Shown here one piece after another: positions 26,601 through 39,954 of a stretch of 64,000 bases of DNA. The position numbers and the translations under genes are program-made. This DNA comes from Iris pallida (lineage: Eukaryota > Streptophyta > Magnoliopsida > Asparagales > Iridaceae). Numbering within the stretch: position 1 is the first letter of the stretch; each line of letters starts with the position of its first letter. Below the pieces are notes generated by a model. It worked only from the letters and a program-made list of their open reading frames with translations, did not search any database and had not been told where the DNA came from. The stretch is from contig JANAVB010015600.1 of NCBI GenBank assembly GCA_029216955.1, positions 33,677,832-33,741,831 of the forward strand, given 5' to 3'.

Positions 26601-29588
26601 TGTAAAACCCCTTATAATTTAAAGGAATATTTAAATTATTTTTGGATTTTATTTAATTCTAATTTATTTTTATCTTATTTATATTATATAAAAGGACTAT
26701 AGCCATGGTTGACTTTGAATATGCAAGGCGACTAGAAAGTATGGTATGTCTAGCGTAGTCGGGTGCTTTAACTAGTATGCTAGCCATATTAGTAATGCCA
26801 TGGTCATATTGTAATCTCTTGCATGTTAACTATTCAAATTATGGCACAAGTTATATTTTTATTTAATTAATTAGATAAGAAAGCCTTTATGAATTTTTAG
26901 GAGACCAAGTTGCACCAATCCTTTCCAAATCTCTTCCAAACAAAATCTAACCCTATGTAGGCATGTTGGGCATTAATAAATATAAATAATTACAATTATT
27001 TGTATTTAATTCAGATTTTGTAGTGTAATTACATAGATAGAATTAAATAGTTCTATATTAGGAAACCCCTTTTTAAATCCCCAATCCAATCAACTTGCCA
27101 ACTTACCAAATAACCAAATCATGCCAAGTGGACCCGCACCATGCTAATTTCGGCCAAGCAACCCCCCATGGCCGAATGCATCAAATTAAATAGGATTTAA
27201 AACCTATATTGCTTAAATTTTATTTAAGGATATATTTAAATATACCAACTTATTCCAAACCTTAACCAAATCCAAATCTTTCTCTCCCTCACCTTTGGCT
27301 GACCAAAACCCCTCTCCCTCTTCATAATTTCGGCAGAAACAAACTCCACATAGCCTCTATACATCGTCTCCTCCATTGCACATCTCTCCATCCTTCACAA
27401 AAGCTCATCTCCTCCACCATACATCCCCGAAATCCCTCAAAACAAACCCTAAAAACTCCATCTCCCCCATCCAATTCTCTATAGCCATTATCAACTCTCC
27501 CATACTCACCAAGAGATGATTAGCAAGCAAGGATAGCGAAAAAGATTGGAGCTTTGGTGAAGAGAAGTCATCATCACCCTTTCTAGCAAGGATCTTTGGT
27601 AAGAACCCTAATCTTTTTTTCTAAAAATCTTTGCTAAAATTTTATAGAAAATATGTTATTAATTCTGTAAAAATCATATTTTGATGACTTTTGTTAGGTA
27701 TAATCATCCATAAAGGTTTCATGAAATATATGCATAATATTCATGTGTCGGTAGGATCAAAATTAACCCTATTGTAAAGGAACTATGAGTTATTGGTGCC
27801 TATTTTCGAAACTGAATTTTATGTGTGTTCATATACATAAATTAGGATTTTAAAGTATTTTTTCACGATTTTAGTAACTCAAATCTGGTCGGAAAAATTG
27901 TAGGTCAAAACTAGCTAATTTCGGGTAACCAGCTGACCTGGAATATTCCAAACTTGTAGTATAACTCAACCCTTGTACCTCTGACATTATTCTATAAAAT
28001 AAATTATTTTATTACTATTTAAAATATATTTTTGGTTATTTTATCAATTTTTAGTCATTAACTATGTTCCGGACGAGTTTCGGGTAGACTAGCTGACTTA
28101 TTAATCAACTAGTCATAAATGTCTTTAGAAATATTAATTCTAGAATTTCAGAGATAAATCTGTAGAAAACTATTTTAAATATTATTTTTATGATTTTTAT
28201 ACGATTTTTAAGTATGTTATAGAAGTAGGGGCATAACCGACTAATTAAAAGTTAGAAACCCTAAAATTGTGTTTCGATGTCTCGTGGAACCTGTGTGTGA
28301 TTGTATGGATCTAAATGGTTCCATGAGAGATTGAATATAATTTTAAAACATTACTTTGACTAATTAAGTCGTATCGTAAGTTTATAAGTAGTGACTTAGT
28401 TTAGTTAATTAATTATCTAGGAGCGTCGGGTTCCGGAGGCGTGGACGCGGGAGCGGTGTTTCATATTCACAGTGCAGAATCAGGCAAGATATCTTGCCTT
28501 ATTTACTGTTTATAATTAGATGCATCTTTATTTATTTATTTACTGCATATTTATTTTTTTGTTCTCAGTTGGATCCATTACTTGCTATTTTTAGTTCACT
28601 TTATTTTACTTTCGGTATTTTTTCTTCTTGCCTTTTGTGTATGCATATGGACCTAGTCATAGCGAACTACCTTCTGTTAGTGACCTTGGGAGGGAGAAGA
28701 CAGTTAAATATATGGGCTACCCTAAATCCAAAAGCTATAGTAACTGCGTATTACGGCAGTCGAGTCGCGAGGGTCACTAGCCTCGAGCTGTGTGGACTGA
28801 TGGGTCACGTGGGCCGCTAGCCTTGAGTTATGCCGGCTGATAGTATTGGTACTTGACGTGTCCGTACTGTGAGTTTTTACCTTGTCCTGGGGGAGTCAGC
28901 CTTCACCTGCCCATACATCGAGATGTCTTCTAAATTGCCTACTAGAAAGGTTAGGAGACCTTAGCAAATTTCATGTTCCAATCATGGCATGGAAAAATGT
29001 CACATCGCAGAATAGTATGTTACCCCTTGTCCTTATTTGGTTGTAGGGGTATCCTACTGTTTCGATGATGGGACATTGAGTCGTGTTATGGTTTGGACAG
29101 TTTACCTTATCTTTATTTTATGGTGCATTTATATTCAGTTCATATGGCATATTCTTCCTGTATCTTGTTACGTCCCTTTGAGGACCTGGTGATCTCTCCA
29201 GGTATAGACGATTTCCCGCAGGAGTATGGCTCGGCACTGGATCCTTCATACCTTGATGATGAGGCATCTCCCGCTAACATCTAGATTCATGTTATTCTTT
29301 GAGACTCATAGTGGACATCTACTGTATTTGAGATTATTTTCAGAGCTGTTTGGTGTGGGCATGTCCACCCGGCTACCTTTTGACTCACTCATTTATTCTA
29401 TTTGGACTTCTTATATCTTCTGTGTATGCTGTGGATGAGATATAGTTTTATGATGTTCTGCCCGCGATTTATATTATTACAGCTTATGTATATATACGAG
29501 TAGTTCATATATTGGAGTATTCTTCGTATATATGCTGCTGGCATGTCCACGTACTTGGTCCTAAGTATTTTGGGACCGGAGCGTTATA
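26601..29588 (+). repeat. 5' LTR of D
   Basis: This 2988-bp LTR is nearly the same length as its partner. It contains a perfect 18-bp palindrome (28482-28499) and a 6-bp hairpin, acctgg/ccaggt (29184-29189 and 29198-29203). A 63-codon open frame at 29093-29284 is preserved in both copies. A leader-like CT-rich stretch lies near 27240-27500. Confidence 0.88.
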
Positions 29589-32500
29589 TATTTTTGTGGT
29601 GGCCCATGCAGGTCGAGTTTATCACTTCGGTTACGTTACTGTACCGATGTGAGCCTGCATGTAGGATTAGGATATAGGAATCTCATCCACAAGCTTGACT
29701 TCCTCCCTTGATTCCAAATATCGAACTCTCGTCTGATTATCTTGACTTCTTTCTGCTTGATTCCTTTCACTGTAAATCTGATCATCTTTCGTGCTGAATA
29801 GGGAGGTTAGGAGATAACTCATACGAGTATACGTGTTATATTCCTCATTTACTCTATTTGTTGACTTCATAAGTTGAGTAGTATGACTATAACCTACCAC
29901 CGTATTCTTTTAACCTAGTACTAAAGTGTAACAGAGTGATAATAAATATATGCTAGTGTAGGAGAGATGTTTACCTAGAATATAGAGATTTTGTAGCCCA
30001 TACCCATTGGTCAACTAAGGCCTGATACAAGAACCAGTAGGACGACTATATACGCAAGCATACCGGATAAGACTTAGATCCTTGTGAAACTTAAACTATT
30101 TATTACTGCTTTCAACGTATTCTCCTGTACTTATACTTTATACTACCATGAATGATGACGCTATTTATAGCCTAGTTTTGCAAGATTATTCTTTCTCGAG
30201 CTCGTTCAGGATATATGTATACTGGGGACGCCCACAAGCATATTGTCTAATTAGAATCAATGTATTATGGTCTGATCAACCATAGTGCACTTGGTTCGCT
30301 CTTCATATGATTATCCCATGTGGATTGAGATATAGAGGTATCTAGGATCTCATCCGCGACTACATTAATAATTTCTCTTGAATTACACATTCGCCTTTGA
30401 ATTACGTAATTGTATTCAATGACATCTTTCTTGAACTCTTTATTGCTTTTGTTTTTCACTGATTGGAAAGACGAACGCTCGTATTTGATAGATAAATACA
30501 GAGTATCCCCATGGCCATGGTAGTTATATGCACAAGTATAGCAACCATCGGCCAAGCCATACAACTACAACCTTGCCTAAAGTTGCTCGTCCTTCCCTCG
30601 ACCCTAATAGTAATATCGTGACCTTCTAGTCATTTGAGCTTGAAAGATGAGTAAGATCTTACCCTTAGGTAAACCACAAACCTATGAGACTATCTAATCT
30701 CTAGGAATCATTTATTGTGAGTCTCCAACTATTCATCTTGATTCTTGGCTTAACTAGCAACCCGTATGCCTTAACTCAACCCATACTTGAGTCGACCCCC
30801 ACAGTTTAGACAGAGAAGAATAGACCAAAACAAGGACAAGCATTGCAAGGACCGTGGTAGACACCCATTCCAAGATTAGAGATTCAGCAGATGTTACTCT
30901 AGGTACAAAATTCTATTATCAAAGAAGTGACATAATATTAGAACAATACATTCACTAGCTTAGCCAAAATTTGTAGCATGACGCCCCGTTATTATGTTGT
31001 ATTAGTAATCAACAAGTGATGCATGAGCACTACAATTAATACCTCTAGAACGCTTGTGACTATAGTCTGGCAGGTTGACATAAATAGAAATTCACGACTT
31101 AGTAGTTAGGGATCTTTCCCATGACGTGCTTTAGAGTTCGTTATTCCACCGATAGACTCTCGTATTCCATGGACAAGCGGGTCATTCCGTCTTATCGACT
31201 CAGGGACCACTGTACGCGATCATTTTCATTTAGTAGGACTCGGGGTACAATTCTCGAAACTGATTCACAACTACCTATCATGTTATCGATCACATCGTGA
31301 CTTATTATTACCAAAGGTCAAGGTACGATGTCGTGACTCAAATATTCCTAACCTCATTATTCCTAAAACCATGTCCTAGTCTCTAGAGTGAATAAATTGT
31401 AAGCCATTCTTACTTTTAGGAATTTGGGGATCACCGATTGATTGAGGTAAATTGGTTCTCACTAGGATGATAAATTAGTGACTCGTGAACTCCCACTTTC
31501 TTTTTAGATCTTTTGGTGTCCCTTACCGTGACTTTGATATTTGAAGTGTAATACTAGCTGTTACCTTCCAACAAAATTTATATGCAAGGCTTAAACGAGT
31601 CCACCTTCAAGTCAACATATCATGTCCCACACAAACACATCTCCTTGGACTCTATTATTATGATACGACTTTTAGGTCAAAAGGGACTAGCGATAATCCT
31701 TACCATAACACCGATGTACTTTCGGACTACAGTTAGAGATCCAACCTTGACTCAAATCTTTTGGCCCGATATATGGTTGTGATCTACTCGAAGCCCTCTA
31801 CGCACATGCCACTAGTGTGCCACTCAATAGAGGCCTTGTGTGCTACTTAAACACAAAAGTCACGAAAGGCGCATCCCATGACTTACAAAATCTATTCTAC
31901 CAACCCGACGGGAAATTTGCCCAACCACTTGAATTTGAACGTGTTCTACATTACCCTAACCTAATAGGGATGGTTTAAAATTTCACAAAATTTTGTCCAG
32001 CCACTATAGATTAAAATCTAAAGTTCATACAATCAAAGATTGAAGTCCAATCAGGGAACCTATTGAGACTCAGTTAAACCCATCATAGCCCATCGCCATA
32101 TTGGGACTATAAAACCAAACTTGATAAAGTAGGCCCTCACCCCTATTATGTAGGCCCCATCTCTTGGCTCACAATTCTCCTTCCATAGATTTTGTAACCG
32201 CATCTCTTTGTAACCTGAGTTATACATCTCTCTGTACCAACTTGCTTCCGGATATACTTGACCAAGACCTCTCATATTGTCTTGACCAAACATAGTTAAT
32301 ATATGGGCCATATTAAATAGATAATACCTAGACTTCCTATAGAGTCTGTGACTATGATTGGAAATACCTCATACTTCCATATACCCCCTTGAAATTTGAC
32401 CTTCTTAGAAGCCCTATTACTGTGCTTTCCCCGATTAACCAACTTCTATAAGTTGGGTAGAGTCTGGAAGAAAGCATACCCCATCTTGTAGAATATGAGG

Positions 32501-32656
32501 TCAATTGGGATTCCTATGACAACAACCCCTCCATCCTTTCAAAAAAAATGTGCTACAATTTGACGTACCTACTCTCCCTTCGTACAAAATCTCGTAATTC
32601 TTGATATTATGATTATTTTTAATTTCGAAGACAAAATTGTCATAAGTTGGATAGGA
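29589..32656 (+). other. Coding-free interior of D
   Basis: These 3.1 kb have no recognisable protein frame. The interior starts with the candidate primer block at 29597-29612 and ends with a diverged pre-LTR motif, cgaagacaaaattgtcataagttggataggatg. Blocks near 29665-29740, 30230-30360 and 31500-31550 match C's interior. No RNA gene is apparent. Confidence 0.75.
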
Positions 32657-35649
32657 TGTAAAACTCCTTATAATTTAAAGGAATATTTAAATTATTTTTG
32701 GATTTTATTTAATTCTAATTTATTTTTATCTTATTTATATTATATAAAAGGACTATAGCCATGGTTGAGTTTGAATATGCAAGACGACTAGAAAGTATGG
32801 CATGCCTAGCGTAGTCGGGTGCTTTAACTAGTATACTAGCCATGTTAGTAATGCCATGGTCATATTGTAATCTCTTGCATGTTAACCATTCAAATTATGG
32901 CACAAGTTATATTTCTATTTAATTAATTAGTGAAGAAAGCCTTTATGAATTTTTAGGAGACCCGGTTGCACCAAACGTTTCCAAACCTCTTCCAAACAAA
33001 ATAAAACCCTATGTAGGCATGTTGGGCATTAATAAATATAAATAATTACATTTATTTGTATTTAATTCAGATTTTTTTAGTGTAATTACATAGATAGAAT
33101 TAAATAGTTCTATATTAGGAAACCCCTTTTTAAATTCCCAATCCAATCAACTTGCCAACTCACCAAATAACCAAATCATGCCAAGTGGACCCCCACCATG
33201 CTAATTTCGGCTAAGCAACCCCCCCATGGCCGAATGCATCAAATTAAATAGGATTTAAATCCTAGATTGCTTAAAATTCATTTAAGGATATGTTTAAATA
33301 TACCAACTTATCCCAAACCTTAACCAAATCCTAATCTTTCTCTCCCTCACCTTTGGCCGACCAAAACCCCTCTTCCTCTCCATAATTTTGGCAGCAACAA
33401 ACTCCCCATAGCCTCTATACATCATCTCCTCCATTGCACATCTCTCCATTCTTCACAAAAACTCATCTCCTCCACCATACATCCCCGAAATCCCTCAAAA
33501 CAAACCCTAAAAACTCCATCTCCCCCATCCAATTTTCTATAGCCATTATAAACCCTCCCATACTGACCAAGAGAGGATTAGCAAGCGAGGATAGCGGAAA
33601 AGATTGGAGCTTTGGTGAAGAGAAGTCATCATCACCCTTTCTAGCAAGGATCTTTGGTAAGAATCGTAATCTTTTTTTTCTAAAAACCTTTGCTAAAATT
33701 CTGTAGAAAATATGTTATTAATTCTGTAGAAATCATATTTTGATGACTTTTGTTAGATATAATCATCCATAAAGGTTTCATGAAATATATACGTAATATT
33801 CATGTGTCGGTAGGATCAAAATTAACCCTATTGTAAAGGAACTATGAGTTATTGGTGCCTATTTTTGAAACTGAATTTTATGTGTGTTTATATACATAAA
33901 TTAGTATTTTCAAGTATTTTCCCATGATTTTAGCAACTCAAATCTGGTCAAGAAATTTGTAGGTCAAAACTAGCTAATTTCGGGTAACCGGCTGACCTGG
34001 AATGTCCCAAACTTGTAGTATAACTCAACCCTTATACCTCTGATATTATTCTATGAAATAAATTATTTTTTTGCTGTTTAAAATATAGTTTTGGTTATTT
34101 TAGCAATTTTGAGTCATTAACTATGTTCCGGGCGAGTTTCGGGTAGACTAGTTGACTTATATTAATCAACTAGTCATAAATGTCTTTAGAAATATTAATT
34201 CTAAAATTTCGGAGATAAATCTGTAGAAAACTATTTTAAATATTATTTTTATGATTTTTATACGATTTTTAAGTATGTTATAGAAGTAGGGGCATAACCG
34301 ACTAATTAAAAGTTGAAACCCTAAAACTGTATTTCGATGTCTCGTGGAACTTGTGTGTGATTGTATGGATCTAAATGGTTCCACAAGAGATTGAATATAA
34401 TTTTAACACATTACTTTGACTAATTAAGTCGCATCGTAAGTTTCATAAGTAGTGACTTAGTTTAGTTAATTAATTATCTAGGAGCGTCGGGTTCCGGAGG
34501 CGTGGACGCGGGAGCAGTGTTTCATATTCACAGCACGGAATCAGGCAAGATACCTTGTCTTATTTACTGTTTATAATTAGATGCATCTTTATTTATTTAT
34601 TTACTACATATTTATTTTTTGTTCTCAGTTGGATCCATTACTTGCTATTTTTAGTTCACTTTATTTTACTTTCGGTATTTTTTTCTTCTTGTCTTTTGTG
34701 TATGCATATGGACCTAGTCATAGTGAACTACCTTCTATTAGTGACCTTGGAAGGGAGAAGACAGTTAAATATATAGGCTACCCTAAATCCAAAAGCTGTA
34801 GTAACTGCGTACTACGGCAGTCGAGTCGCGAGGGTCACTAGCCTCGAGCTATGTGGACTGATGGGTCACGTGGGCCGCTAGCCTTGAGTTATGCCAGCTG
34901 ATAGTATTGGTACTTGACGTGTGCGTATTATGAGTTTTTACCTTGTCCTGGGGGAGTCAGCCATCTCCTGTCCATACATCGAGATGTCTTCTAAATTGCC
35001 TACTAGAAAGGTTAGGAGACCTTAGCAAATTTTATGTTCCAATCATGGCATAAAAAAATGTCACATCGCAAAATATTATGTTACCCCTTGTCCTTGTTTG
35101 GTTGTAGGGGTATCCTACTATTTCGATGATGGAACATTGAGCCGTGTTATGGTTTGGACAGTTTACCTTATCTTTATTTTATGGTGCATTTATATTCAGT
35201 TCATATGGCATGTTCTTCCTGTATCTTGTTACGTCCCTCTGAGGACCTGGTGATCTCTCCAGGTATAGACGATTTCCTGCAGGAGTATGGCTCGGCACTG
35301 GATCCTTCATACCTTGATGACGAGGCATCTCCCGCTGACATCTAGATTCATGCTATTCTTTGAGACTCATAGTGGACATCTACTGTATTTGACTTTATTT
35401 TCATAGCTATTTGGTGTGGGCATGTCCACCCGGCTACCTTTTGACTCACTCATTTATTCTATTTGGACTTCTTATATCTTTTGTGTGTACTGTGGATGAG
35501 ATATAGTTTTATGATGTTCTGCCTGCGATTTATATTATTACAGCTTATGTATATATATGAGTAGTTCATATATTGGAGTATTCTTCGTATATATGCAGCT
35601 GGTATGTCCACGTACTTGGTCCTAAGTATTTTGGGACCGGGGCGTTACA
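32657..35649 (+). repeat. 3' LTR of D
   Basis: This 2993-bp copy of 26601-29588 has scattered substitutions and ends GCGTTACA at the GTTCC flank. The palindrome at 34542-34559 has decayed here to aggcaagataccttgtct. Confidence 0.88.
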
Positions 35650-35654
35650 GTTCC

Positions 35655-37800
35655 ATTGGCTTCTTAGCATGATTCTTAACTACTTTAGAACTCGAAGATT
35701 TCCATTTTGGTGCATAGATTTTTGTAGATCTAGATTTTTAGTATTTTTGGTCCTCATGGTTTTGATCTTCTAAACTTGGCTGTTTTCAAAAATAGAGAGT
35801 TCCATGTGGTGGAAGTTTCGATTTTACGCAAGTTTGGCTTTTGAATGGCTGGACTTCATCAAGTCTTTGCCGAGATGGGGTTTCTTGAGTTTTTGAGTCC
35901 CATGGCTTCTTGTCTCGGCCTTGGGGGAGAAGACGAGCCCTTTACGCACACGATCATACGTGCTCGTATAGTGACTTTCCTTTACACCCACGTTTTACGT
36001 GCCAGCGTAGCATTTTTCCTCCTTTACGCACATGTTTTCACATACCTACGCAGTGTTTTCCTTTTTACGCACACGCGTTGCATACCAGCATAACCCGTTC
36101 TATGCCGAGCTCATTCGAGCTCTACGAAAGGGGCTACTCCCGCTCGCGTAGAGTCTCGCGTGCGTAGAGTCTCGTTCAGACGCTCGCGTGAGTAGAGTCT
36201 CGTTCAGACGCTCGCGTGCGTAGAGTCCCACTCGAGTGCTTGCTCGTGTAGAGGGATGCTCGCGTAGGGTGATTGCTCACGTAGAGGGGTCATTCCTCGG
36301 TCTTGCTCGCGTAAAGCCATTTTTACGCTCGGGGCTCCTAGCCTAGCGTAGTTTCTCTCACGTAGAGGCTTTGAGCCCCTATGCGCACCCGTTTGCTTTA
36401 TTGTTCTTACACCTCTTGTCATGAGCTTGATAACCACGAATTGATTGATGTGACTTGACTAATAATTATACATGGCATGGTATGGCAAGTAACTGACATG
36501 ACATGGCATGACATGACTAGTAAGTACGATGGAAACTATTGAATGTTGTTGCGACGGCTAGCATGACATGACAAGAATGAATGGCCTGGACACCGCGGAC
36601 GATTGTGTTTATACAAATAAACCAGTATTGTTTCGTATCATGTCTAGGGCAGGGACCCCTGAGTACCACAGTCTGGGGTACATACTGATATTGACTAAGG
36701 CTAATAACTAGAATAATCCAGTAGTCATGAAAAGATTTTCCAGCTACAGGCAATCCCGTTATCTGGACGCCCCATCCTGGGATTTGTAGCCTGCCGTCGA
36801 GTAGGGCACATTTCCAGCACACTGTCATGTGTTGCACCCTTCAAGCTACTTAAGGGTACATGCATTTCCTAGACGATGTACCCACATGAATTCAATCCTT
36901 AATTGCGTCCGTATAACCTGGATGGTCTGTAGGACTTGTGGCTGTAGAATAATCTCAATACATCTTGCTGCTAGTAACTAAGCCTGTGATAACCCTTATT
37001 AGTTAATGTATCAAGCCGTACTCATTGCTTGGCCGTGATTGATTGGATGGAGTCTAACCCAGTCTAGTCTTGTCCTGAACCTGTACAATATTGTTACATG
37101 ACCTGATTGCTTATGCTTTTACTTTATCGATAAATGGTGGGAAACCAAGTTCCGTTCAGACTAAGGGTTACAACCCCAGTTCTTGTTTGGTTTAAGGGTT
37201 GTAACTTGGTTATCTGAATAGTCCCATGGTTATCTCATCATATATCATCACGATTTCCCATATTTTAGTCATTTATTATATAATTATATTCTTATGCTAA
37301 TTGCTGGTTTTGGTTCTTAAGTGAAGCCTCATTTGTGGCACTTGCTCTTTCTGGGATCTGATCCAGCTGGTTTTGTATGGCCAGATACCGGAGCAGCTCC
37401 AGAGGATCTCCCTACCTTCCAGCCAGATGGTGACCACCAGGCGTAACCCTGGCAACGAGTGGGTTTTATTTTGGCTCTCTCACTCCATTGTAAAACTATT
37501 CTTTTGAGGCGTTTAGCCGACGAGTATGTGTTAGCTCGATTGTATTTTACTTACTGTCTGTCTACGGGCTGTAACATGATTGACAAATCCTAGGGTTGAT
37601 CATGTATGACTGAAACACTTGCTAGTCCTCACATTTTGTACGACTAGCTTCATGATCATCTGAATATGTAATGTTTGGGACGCTTTACCTTGTATGTCTG
37701 ATGATCTAACATCTTGTAACATTTACTTATTTGCTTGAGATTGAGACACTAGGCTTGTTCATGACCATAAGAGACTGATGGCTTGTAGATAAACTCTTAT
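35655..37800 (+). repeat. 3' LTR of B, second part (truncated)
   Basis: This continues B's 3' LTR after D. It matches 9225-10976 and 20734-21102, then stops. The last roughly 105 bp present in the 5' LTR (21103-21207) are missing. The break is followed by a 16-bp copy of nearby LTR sequence (37801-37816). Confidence 0.85.
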
Positions 37801-37816
37801 AGGCTTGTTCATGACC
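37801..37816. other. Templated filler at the B/A junction
   Basis: aggcttgttcatgacc is identical to 37751-37766, fifty bases earlier in the LTR. The 5' LTR has it only once. It sits exactly where B's LTR is truncated and A's coding sequence resumes, as expected for filler copied during break repair. Confidence 0.6.
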
Positions 37817-38436
37817 CCAAAGGGACACTGTTCATGGCTAACCATTGCTGATGAGTAAGCTTTAGTTTGGTAGAAGGAGCCAGACTCGGAGAGCATATGT
37901 TCAGACCCCTTAGCCTATCTTCCAAAGGGATGTCATCCCACAGATGATCAGAATCATCATGATCTGGCGTAACAACATGAGAAATCATATTGCAGGTTTT
38001 GACTTTTTGATCTTTCTTGGATTTTGAAATTTTACTTTCATGCTCCATTTCAGGTACTAAGTCAGGATGTACCCACATGATTTCACCATTTTTCAAGGTG
38101 AGAGGCAATAGTCCTTTACTTTGATCTCTGGCTGGTGGAAGATTCACAATCTTCATTGTCATCTTTGGAATCGGGACAATCCTATCAGGAACTTATTGTG
38201 GGGGAAATCCTCCAAATTGAAGAGAAATCATGTTAGTTGTGACTGTATGCTCATCATTAGTTAAAGCGATAGCTTTAGCATTTATCAACTCTTGAATCTT
38301 CTTCTTCAAGACATAGCAAGCCTTAGTAGAATGATTTATGTATCTATGATAGATACAATACTTGGGATTATCAGTCAAATCCACCTCGTTAGGTCGTTTT
38401 GGATCCAGAATCTGGAGTTTACCACTCTTCACGAGA
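37817..38436 (-). pseudogene. Element A polyprotein: CHHC knuckle and linker
   Basis: The segment follows gag core in minus orientation. It holds YCIYHRYINHSTKACYVLKK, a C-x2-H-x4-H-x4-C zinc-knuckle variant. The conserved NMISLQFGG and GEIMWVHPDLVPEME follow. A lysine-rich motif, SKKDQKVKTCNM, resembles the one downstream of the G-patch at 7954-8854. The closing residues (QQWLAMNSVPLG) run to the broken junction with B. Counterparts in G lie at 60564-61112. A stop at about 38436 separates it from gag. Confidence 0.75.
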
Positions 38437-38438
38437 CA

Positions 38439-39056
38439 TTAGAATATCCCAAGAATATCACTGTCGTCGAAAGAGTACACTTCTTTCGACTTAGAAGACT
38501 CCGGATTAATTGGTGTAGTTTTGGATTTTGAAAGGTTCACCACCAGGGTTTCCTTTCCTTTCCCTTTGCGATTACCAAGATTGTTACCTGAAGAGGTTTT
38601 CTTTCTTTTATCTTCTGAGGCGAAGATCATCCCATGTTCACGAGCCAATCTACTATTGGTCTCAGCTGAAACTGCTGCTATAATAAACGAGGTCCAATAT
38701 GTGAATTGAGAGCCTGTAAAAACAACGATGGTTGGTCGCAGATTCATTTTACATGTATCAATTAATGCTGAATCTGGCATACCATGAGGCATTTTTAAAG
38801 TAGCATGTCGGAAACGTTCAATAAACGTCCGAGTATCCTCTTTTTCTTTTTATTTAATCTCTTTTAAGGGAGACATATTCATGTCCATCCCACCTTCATA
38901 GAAACGAGAAAAAAACATTGCTTTGAATTCGTCAAAAGATGATATACAATTATCGGGTAGACTGCGATACCAATCGTATGTTGTACCTGTCGAACACCCA
39001 ATGAAGACTCGGGTGAGAAGATTGTGGCTTGAATTTAGGAGAAAAGGGCACATCAT
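38439..39056 (-). pseudogene. Element A gag capsid core
   Basis: This is the Retrotrans_gag-type core, which packages RNA and assembles particles. TTYDWYRSLPDNCISSFDEF and FFSRFYEGGMDMNMSPLK are followed by the family's DTRTFIERFR helix. The matching sequence in G (near 61308-61640) has YDWYRSLPDNSISSFDDL, confirming common ancestry. A stop at about 38850 and a frameshift near 39000-39056 toward the N-terminal part break the frame. Confidence 0.8.
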
Positions 39057-39954
39057 TCCAATGGGGTGGATAAGGTTGCTTGATCCCCAACTTCTGGAGC
39101 TGATCTTTGTGCTTAAGAACTTTAAATTGTTCTTTTAACTCCCGAACTGCTTGAATAGCTTCACTAGTTTGAGGGAGTATATTTGATTGAATAGTGGTTG
39201 GATGTACCATAACTCCTACCGGAGGTGATACATCTTCTGGAATGAGAGGGTCAGGAGATGCAGAGTTTTGATTGATAACAGGCTCTTGACTCAGATTATT
39301 CAAAGGTATGTCAATCCCTTGACTATCTTGAGTTTGCGTAGCTACCTGTACCGGTGTTATCAATGCCGGTTGGACTGTTTGCTGTTTCATTATTATTTGA
39401 TGTATATTTTGCATCATGGCAAGCATATCCTTCAGCGATTGTTCCACCGCAGAAAGATGCTATTCTGTATAAGAAGTAGACGTCTCTTGTTCCTCTCCGA
39501 CAACATAGGATTCAACTTCTCTTGAACTTACAGAGGGATTGGTGCAAATATATGAATCAACACTATCAGTCTCTGACTCCAAATACTGGGTACCCCCAGC
39601 CTCTGAATCTGAAGAATGCATATTTAAAGATCGTTGACTTCTTGACCGAGTATGTTGATATACTCCTTCAAAAGTGTCAAGGATTCGGTTGAACCGTTGT
39701 TGACTTGGAGTCCGGGACGAATTGTGTCTTGGACGTCGTCCTCTGTTGATACGAGATGCCATATTGACTGATGCATAGGACAACTTATGTTCTTGGTCAT
39801 CAATTTGTTGTTGAGGTACATTGTAGCTTAATCGGTCAAAAACTGATCGTTTAGTAGTAGAACAGCAACATTTGATCACAATTTGGTGACATTCACAATG
39901 ATAGTTTTCTTGAGGGAGTGTCACAGGAGATTTTCTATTTTTACGCTTTTGCAC
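39057..39954 (-). pseudogene. Element A gag N-terminal region
   Basis: The frame reads from a serine/arginine-rich region (RSQRSLNMHSSDSEAGGTQY), with a single TAG at 39457-39459, into a glutamine-rich stretch and a leucine heptad region (AVRELKEQFKVLKHKDQL) that may form a coiled coil. Upstream, NYHCECHQIVIKCCCS matches a cysteine-rich motif in G (near 62690-62740), so this part is shared by both Tat elements. It has no known enzymatic domain. Confidence 0.65.

Larger units (their letters stand above)
26601..35649 (+). mobile_element. Element D: non-autonomous chromovirus-like LTR element
   Basis: D has LTRs at 26601-29588 and 32657-35649 (TGTAAAACCCC to GCGTTACA; the left copy ends GCGTTATA). 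It is flanked by GTTCT (26596-26600) and GTTCC (35650-35654). B's other LTR shows the unfilled site at about 9217-9224. The interior lacks gag and pol and shares blocks with C. It is a different family from C, since most of the LTR sequence differs. Confidence 0.9.
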
